A stretch of DNA of 45,898 nt from the NCBI GenBank assembly GCA_003561145.1, contig PWXL01000132.1, positions 1 through 45,898 on the forward strand. The letters run 5' to 3'. This document shows positions 40,698-45,898 of the stretch, in pieces (the first letter of the stretch is position 1; every line of letters begins with the position of its first letter). A program made the translations under genes and the position numbers. Origin of the DNA: Candidatus Atribacteria bacterium. GTDB lineage: Bacteria; Atribacterota; Atribacteria; Atribacterales; Atribacteraceae. The notes beneath the pieces are model-generated. The model worked only from the letters and a program-made list of their open reading frames with translations, made no database searches and was not told the origin of the DNA.

Positions 40698-41201
40698 ATG
40701 TTTGATCGGGAGATTCTTATTTACGGAAATGAACTGTTGCGTGAAAAAGCTCAACCCGTAGAAGATATTGATAGTAACGTGCTCAGTGTGCTTGAGACCA
40801 TGAAAAGATTGATGAGAGAGGCTTCTGGTATAGGTTTGGCTGGGAACCAGGTTGGTGTCTTGCAAAGGATCATTACCTTGGTGAACCCCGATTCAGGCGG
40901 AGAAATTTCTTTAATCAATCCTGTTGTGGTGAATCAGGGAAGCAGCAAGGAGAAAAGTGAGGAAGGATGTCTCAGTATACCGGAGGTTTTTGCGAAAGTA
41001 GAACGACCAAGTGAGATTCTTGTTCGCGGGCTTACGCCGGAAGGGCAAGAAAGAGAGCTTGAAGCACGGGGACTTTTCGCACGGATTCTTCTGCACGAAA
41101 TTGACCATTTGGATGGTGTTCTCTTTGTAGACCGCTTGACGCCTGCCCGGAGGCTTTTGCTGGCTGGAAAATTGAAAAGATTCTCGCAGGAAAGGAGATG
41201 A
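40698..41201 (+). CDS. def: Peptide deformylase
   Basis: GIGLAGNQVG, EGCLSIP, LLHEIDHLDG. Confidence 0.95.
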   Translation: MFDREILIYGNELLREKAQPVEDIDSNVLSVLETMKRLMREASGIGLAGNQVGVLQRIITLVNPDSGGEISLINPVVVNQGSSKEKSEEGCLSIPEVFAKVERPSEILVRGLTPEGQERELEARGLFARILLHEIDHLDGVLFVDRLTPARRLLLAGKLKRFSQERR

Positions 41202-41213
41202 AAAATCATAAAG

Positions 41214-42161
41214 GTGGTTTTTCTGGGAACGTCGAATTTCGCTGTACCAGTATTGGAATCGCTCGCCGCGGGGGAACACCGGGTGCTGGGGGTGATTACC
41301 CAGCCTGATCGTCCACGCGGGAGAGGAAAGAAACTCACTCCATCGCCGGTGAAAACAACAGCCCAAAAATTTGGCTATCCAGTATGGCAACCGGAAAATG
41401 TGAATAACCCGGAATTTCTCAAGTTTTTAGCAGGCGTTGCACCGGACGCATGCGTCGTTGCTGCGTATGGGCAAATTTTGCGTCTTTCCCTGCTTTCGCT
41501 CGCACCCTATGGCTGTATCAATCTTCATGCATCATTGCTTCCATCCTACCGGGGAGCAGACCCTATCCGATGGGCACTCCTCAAGGGTGAAAAGGAAACA
41601 GGTGTAACCGTAATGCAGATGGATGAAGGCGTCGATACCGGTCCTATTCTCGCTAAGAAAAAAGAAAAGATATATCCTTCAGATGACAGTCAGTCTCTTA
41701 CCGAGAGACTGAGCAGAATCGGCGGACAACTTGTAGTTGATACCCTGTCATGCCTGGAGAAGGGTAGAATCACAACGAGGCCCCAGAACAACGAAGGGTC
41801 ATCTACGGCTCCTCGTATTGCGAGGGAAATGACTCGAATAGATTGGAGTGAGGACGCTGATCGTATCCTCAACCGCATTCGGGCACTCTCTCCATCACCA
41901 GGAGCATTTACCGTGCTGAGAGGTAAGCGGGTGCAAATATTCGAGGCATCCGTTTGGAAAGGACCCTCTCCTGTTGAAGGCCAAGAAAAAAAGGAACCGG
42001 GTACAATTATTCGAGTAGTAAAGGAACAGGGTCTCGTGGTGAGGGCTGGAAAAGGTACTGCTCTCCTGCTTCACAGACTTCGGCCGGAAAGCCGCAATAC
42101 CCTGTACCATTATGAATTTTGTGCCGGCTATCGTATTGAAGCGGGAGAAACATTTGAATAG
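41214..42161 (+). CDS. fmt: Methionyl-tRNA formyltransferase
   Basis: VFLGTSNFAVPVLESL, VAAYGQILRLSLL, CINLHASLLPSYRGADPIRWALLKGEKETGVTVMQMDEGVDTG; start uncertain. Confidence 0.95.
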   Translation: MVFLGTSNFAVPVLESLAAGEHRVLGVITQPDRPRGRGKKLTPSPVKTTAQKFGYPVWQPENVNNPEFLKFLAGVAPDACVVAAYGQILRLSLLSLAPYGCINLHASLLPSYRGADPIRWALLKGEKETGVTVMQMDEGVDTGPILAKKKEKIYPSDDSQSLTERLSRIGGQLVVDTLSCLEKGRITTRPQNNEGSSTAPRIAREMTRIDWSEDADRILNRIRALSPSPGAFTVLRGKRVQIFEASVWKGPSPVEGQEKKEPGTIIRVVKEQGLVVRAGKGTALLLHRLRPESRNTLYHYEFCAGYRIEAGETFE

Positions 42162-42173
42162 GAGGTGAGAGGC

Positions 42174-42857
42174 GTGTTTTTCCTTCCCTTTGATTTCACC
42201 TTTATATTTCTTATCCCTGCCTTGATATTAGCCCTATATGCCCAGAGCAGGGTTAAAGGAACATACGAGACACTCTCACGCCGGCGAGCTGTTGCCGGAA
42301 TGATGGGGTTCGAGGTGGCGCGCCTTCTTACGGAAAGAATGGATTTGGATTTACGTATCGAGGAAATCAAGGGGACATTGAACGACCATTATGACCCTTC
42401 CCGCGGTGTTTTGAGACTTTCAAGTTCGGTAGCCCGGGGGTATTCGATTGCCGATTACAGCATCGCGGCCCATGAAGTGGGCCATGCTTTGCAGAAGAAG
42501 GATAACTACGCGGGCTTTACGGTACGTTCATTTCTAGTACCGGTTGCCGGTTTCGGTTCTCAGCTTGCTTTACCGCTCTTCTTTTTCGGATTTCTTTTTG
42601 CATTTCGTCCCTTGATGGATATCGGTATCATATTTTTCAGTGCGGCCGTTCTTTTCCAGCTCGTTACTTTACCGGTTGAATACAACGCAAGCAGCAGGGC
42701 GTATCAGGTTTTGGATAGCGCGGGATTAGTAGCGGCAGAGGAACGCCCACTGGTCAAAAAGATGCTGAACGCCGCTGCCCTTACCTATGTCGCCGCAACA
42801 GCCATGGCCGCTTTACAATTGGTGAGACTTTTATTTTTACGAGGGGCACGCCATTGA
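42174..42857 (+). CDS. YugP-like membrane zinc metallopeptidase
   Basis: Hydrophobic N-terminus, AAHEVGHALQ, C-terminal TM segments, LPVEYNASSRAYQVL; GTG start after GGAGGTG. Confidence 0.88.
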   Translation: MFFLPFDFTFIFLIPALILALYAQSRVKGTYETLSRRRAVAGMMGFEVARLLTERMDLDLRIEEIKGTLNDHYDPSRGVLRLSSSVARGYSIADYSIAAHEVGHALQKKDNYAGFTVRSFLVPVAGFGSQLALPLFFFGFLFAFRPLMDIGIIFFSAAVLFQLVTLPVEYNASSRAYQVLDSAGLVAAEERPLVKKMLNAAALTYVAATAMAALQLVRLLFLRGARH

Positions 42858-44203
42858 AAAATACCGGGCTGTTCCCGGTTCGCCAGGAAGCATGGAAGAT
42901 TCTGAACAAGATATTCTCCGGTAAAATCATTTTCCTCGATCAGGAATATTCCCGCCGGATACAGTCTCATGAAATGAATTCCGTTGACCGCTCTCTCCTG
43001 GTAAACCTGCTGAGGGGAGTTGTGAAATTTCATTGTCATCTCGATAATGTGAGTAGACGGTTTCTGGAAAACCCGGATCGCCTCCCTCCAACGTTGATGA
43101 ATCTCCTTCGTTTGGGAATATACCAGTTACTTTTCCTTGAAAGAATACCGGCCTATGCGGTTGTCAACGAGGCGGTTCAAACGGCGTCAGCAGGGGGCCT
43201 GAAGCGCTTTTGCGGTCTTGTGAACGCTGTACTCAGGAAAATATCCCTCAAAAGAGAACAATGGAAACAAGAAGCCGTACAGTGGGGAGTGTGCCTTCCG
43301 CAATGGATTGAATCACAATGGCGGAAAAGGCTGGGGAGTGAAGAATTTCGTATGTTGTGTCATTCTCTTGCTTCTTCTCCCGTATTGTATGTAAGAGCTG
43401 CTTCTCCAGGTGTGGCGAGGCAGGATGTGGCGAGGTGGCTTTTCTCGCAGGGTATACAAAGCAGGGAGCACCCCGTGTTCCCCCTTGCTCTCGGAGTACA
43501 GGCGGATTATACTACCCTGCATATTTTACAGTCGAAACGACCGGGATTCATATATATACAGGATCCAGGTTCTCAACTGGCTGTGGATATTCTTGCTCCT
43601 CAAGCCGGCGAGAGAATAGTTGAGATAGGGAGCGGTGTGGGAGGTAAAACTTCGCTCATGGCTCTCATGATGGGAGGCAAAGGAACGCTCAAGGCCGTAG
43701 AACCGGATTCTAAAAAAGTACACACCTTGAACAAACTTATTTCTGAAATCGGGGTAGAAGAAATTGTAGAGGTGATACATGCACCGGTGGAACAAGCCCT
43801 GCCACATGCAGAGGGGTGGGCCGACCGTGTCTTGGTGGATGCGCCCTGTTCGGGTTTTGGTACCGTACGGAGGAACCCTGAGGTAATTTTGAAAACGGAA
43901 AGAATTGCTGAATTCTCGGCTCAGAAACAGCTACAGATGTTGAAAGGAGCCTCTCTTTTGGTGAAGAAAGGGGGGATGATGGTATACTGTGTGTGTACTT
44001 TGACCCGGCAAGAGACTATAGACGTGATACATTGTTTTGAAGAAGAGAAGGAGAATTTTCAGAGGATAAACAATACAGGTGACCGGCTTTTTCCACTGCG
44101 GTATTCGCATCTGGTGACGGAGGGAGGGGCTGTCGAGTTATGGCCCCACCAGCATGATACTGATGGTTTTTTTCTGGCTGCCTGGAGGAAAAAATGGCGG
44201 TAA
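42854..44203 (+). CDS. rsmB: 16S rRNA (cytosine(967)-C(5))-methyltransferase
   Basis: NusB-like N-terminal domain, IQDPGSQLAVDILAPQAGERIVEIGSGVGGKT, VLVDAPCSGFGTVRRNPE, YCVCTLTRQE. Confidence 0.95.
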   Translation: MKNTGLFPVRQEAWKILNKIFSGKIIFLDQEYSRRIQSHEMNSVDRSLLVNLLRGVVKFHCHLDNVSRRFLENPDRLPPTLMNLLRLGIYQLLFLERIPAYAVVNEAVQTASAGGLKRFCGLVNAVLRKISLKREQWKQEAVQWGVCLPQWIESQWRKRLGSEEFRMLCHSLASSPVLYVRAASPGVARQDVARWLFSQGIQSREHPVFPLALGVQADYTTLHILQSKRPGFIYIQDPGSQLAVDILAPQAGERIVEIGSGVGGKTSLMALMMGGKGTLKAVEPDSKKVHTLNKLISEIGVEEIVEVIHAPVEQALPHAEGWADRVLVDAPCSGFGTVRRNPEVILKTERIAEFSAQKQLQMLKGASLLVKKGGMMVYCVCTLTRQETIDVIHCFEEEKENFQRINNTGDRLFPLRYSHLVTEGGAVELWPHQHDTDGFFLAAWRKKWR

Positions 44204-45201
44204 AGAGAGCAAGAATAGGTTTTTTCTTTTTTCGAACATTCGTCAATGCGTTGCTTTTCGGCATCGGGTTAGTATTGGCCGTTTACCTGGGGCTGGTTGG
44301 TTTTCAATACTACCTTTCCAGTAGTACCCTGCAGCTTCCTGATTTTCGTCAATTGGATTTGGTGGGTGCTGTGAACCAGGCCGCACAGATGGGTTTACAA
44401 ATGGAAGTCATGAGGGTTGAGAACGATCCATCCATGCCTTCCAATACGGTTTTAAGTCAAAACCCTTCTCCCGGTACAGAGGTGAAGCGAGGGCGAAGAA
44501 TACAGGTAGTAGTCAATGGAGCAGTGGGGACTGCCGAGGTGATGGCTGCCGGCACTGAGATGGCAATCGTGCCTGATGTAGTGGATATGGGTGCTCAGGA
44601 GGCACGTTATCTTCTGGAAGACGAAGGTTTTCGGATAGGAAGGGTTGTGGAGGTCACACATGATACACTTCCCGCAGGGTTAGTCATATCTCAGGATCCC
44701 CCGGCGGAAAGCAGTGTGCCCTCGGGTAACCAGGTAAATCTATTGGTGAGCAAAGGGAAAATCGAGGCGGAACCCCGTCCCGTGCAAGTGGAGGTACCTG
44801 ATGTCGTTGGACTCAAAGTTGAAGAAGCCCGCAGCCTATTGGCCCAGCGTGGCCTCCACGTTGGAAGGATAGAGGAAGTGCCCATGGCAGAACGCCATCC
44901 AGGTATCGTTATCCGGCAGACCATTGAAGCGGGAACCAATGTAACATCAGGAGAGACAGTCGGGTTAGCCGTGGCTACAGCAGTGGAGGGTTTGCAGGAA
45001 TTACGCCTGAGTTTCCCTCTTCCACAAGTTCAGGTGGATATCACTGTGGAGGTTATAGCTCAGGATGACCTTGGTGAGAGAGTTATTTATGAACGGGTTC
45101 ACCAGGGAGGAGAAACAGTGGAATTGACAGCACAAACCAAGGGACCGGGCAAGGTGACTATTTACCTCAACGGATATTACTATTGGGAGAGAGAGCTCTA
45201 A
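44194..45201 (+). CDS. Membrane-anchored protein with three PASTA-like repeats and no kinase domain
   Basis: Single N-terminal TM, repeats near STLQLPDFRQLDLVGAVNQA, IVPDVVDMGAQEARYLLEDEGF and VEVPDVVGLKVEEARSLLAQRGL; C-terminal beta-rich tail. Confidence 0.88.
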   Translation: MAVKRARIGFFFFRTFVNALLFGIGLVLAVYLGLVGFQYYLSSSTLQLPDFRQLDLVGAVNQAAQMGLQMEVMRVENDPSMPSNTVLSQNPSPGTEVKRGRRIQVVVNGAVGTAEVMAAGTEMAIVPDVVDMGAQEARYLLEDEGFRIGRVVEVTHDTLPAGLVISQDPPAESSVPSGNQVNLLVSKGKIEAEPRPVQVEVPDVVGLKVEEARSLLAQRGLHVGRIEEVPMAERHPGIVIRQTIEAGTNVTSGETVGLAVATAVEGLQELRLSFPLPQVQVDITVEVIAQDDLGERVIYERVHQGGETVELTAQTKGPGKVTIYLNGYYYWEREL

Positions 45202-45205
45202 AATT

Positions 45206-45871
45206 ATGGCACAACTCGCTCCATCCATTCTCTCGTGTGACTTTTCACGCTTACGGGATCAACTGTATGCCGCTGAGCGGGGAGGAGCGCACATCATACA
45301 CATTGACGTGATGGACGGACATTTTGTTCCTAATCTCACATTTGGACCCCTGATGGTTCAGACGGTGCGGGAAATTCTTCCCAAAGCGTTACTGGACGTT
45401 CATTTGATGATGGATAATCCATTTTCCTTGATTGAACATTTTTCTGAAGCGGGAGCGGATTGGATTACCTTTCACCAGGAAGCAGTGGCGGATTTCGACC
45501 TGGTAGTGAACACAATCCGCCGCAGCGGGAGCTCACCCGGAATAGCGCTCTGTCCGGGGACACCCGTACATGTTCTGGATGGAATGCTTGAAAAACTCGA
45601 TATGGTGCTTTTGCTTACTGTTAATCCCGGTTTTGGGGGGCAGAAGTTCATTCACGGAATGGAGAAGAAAATAGAAAACCTGCGTGATCTCATTCGATGC
45701 CGGGGTTTGTCGACTCTCGTAGAGATCGATGGAGGAGTGAATCGACATAACATAGAATACCTGGCCTCCAGGGGGGCATCAGTGATCGTTGCCGGATCAT
45801 TTGTTTTTTCCGATCACGAACGCATCGAGAAAACGGTACGAGAACTCACGCACTTGATAGATGCATATTAA
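45206..45871 (+). CDS. rpe: Ribulose-phosphate 3-epimerase
   Basis: APSILSCDFSRL, HIDVMDGHFVPNLTFGP, DVHLMMDNP, LTVNPGFGGQKFI, EIDGGVNRHN. Confidence 0.97.
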   Translation: MAQLAPSILSCDFSRLRDQLYAAERGGAHIIHIDVMDGHFVPNLTFGPLMVQTVREILPKALLDVHLMMDNPFSLIEHFSEAGADWITFHQEAVADFDLVVNTIRRSGSSPGIALCPGTPVHVLDGMLEKLDMVLLLTVNPGFGGQKFIHGMEKKIENLRDLIRCRGLSTLVEIDGGVNRHNIEYLASRGASVIVAGSFVFSDHERIEKTVRELTHLIDAY

Positions 45872-45898
45872 TTTTTTACCACTCAGGTACCAGGAGCC

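Overview
The window is a dense, almost entirely co-directional (+ strand) bacterial chromosomal segment of about 40 genes. In order it contains lysC-asd, tRNA-Leu(UAG), tig-clpP-clpX-valS, a SPOR-domain protein, a five-gene module (DRTGG / RsbW-like ATPase / HydS-like [FeFe]-hydrogenase-family protein / DRTGG / PHP), a full dcw cluster (mraZ-rsmH-ftsL-pbp-murE-murF-mraY-murD-ftsW-murG-murC-murB-ftsQ-ftsA-ftsZ), a radical SAM protein, yggS-proC-divIVA-lspA-rluD, rqcH (the only convincing minus-strand gene), and yicC-gmk-rpoZ-coaBC-priA-def-fmt-yugP-rsmB-PASTA protein-rpe. Most of it is housekeeping with a Firmicutes-like gene order. Points worth a second look: (1) the putative sensory hydrogenase module directly upstream of mraZ; (2) a 10-bp-periodic GTGG repeat array upstream of mraZ, probably a MraZ operator that runs into the ribosome-binding site; (3) an intact PriA ORF in which every helicase motif I could place is degenerate while the zinc-binding cysteines remain; (4) a kinase-less membrane PASTA protein where PrkC normally sits; (5) a trigger factor with a shrunken, divergent PPIase domain; (6) a structured GACTC-rich spacer between murG and murC with competing hairpins; (7) a possible structured leader and coupled mini-ORF before lysC. 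No CRISPR array, transposon, prophage or toxin-antitoxin locus was seen. All family calls come from reading motifs by eye; no searches were run.
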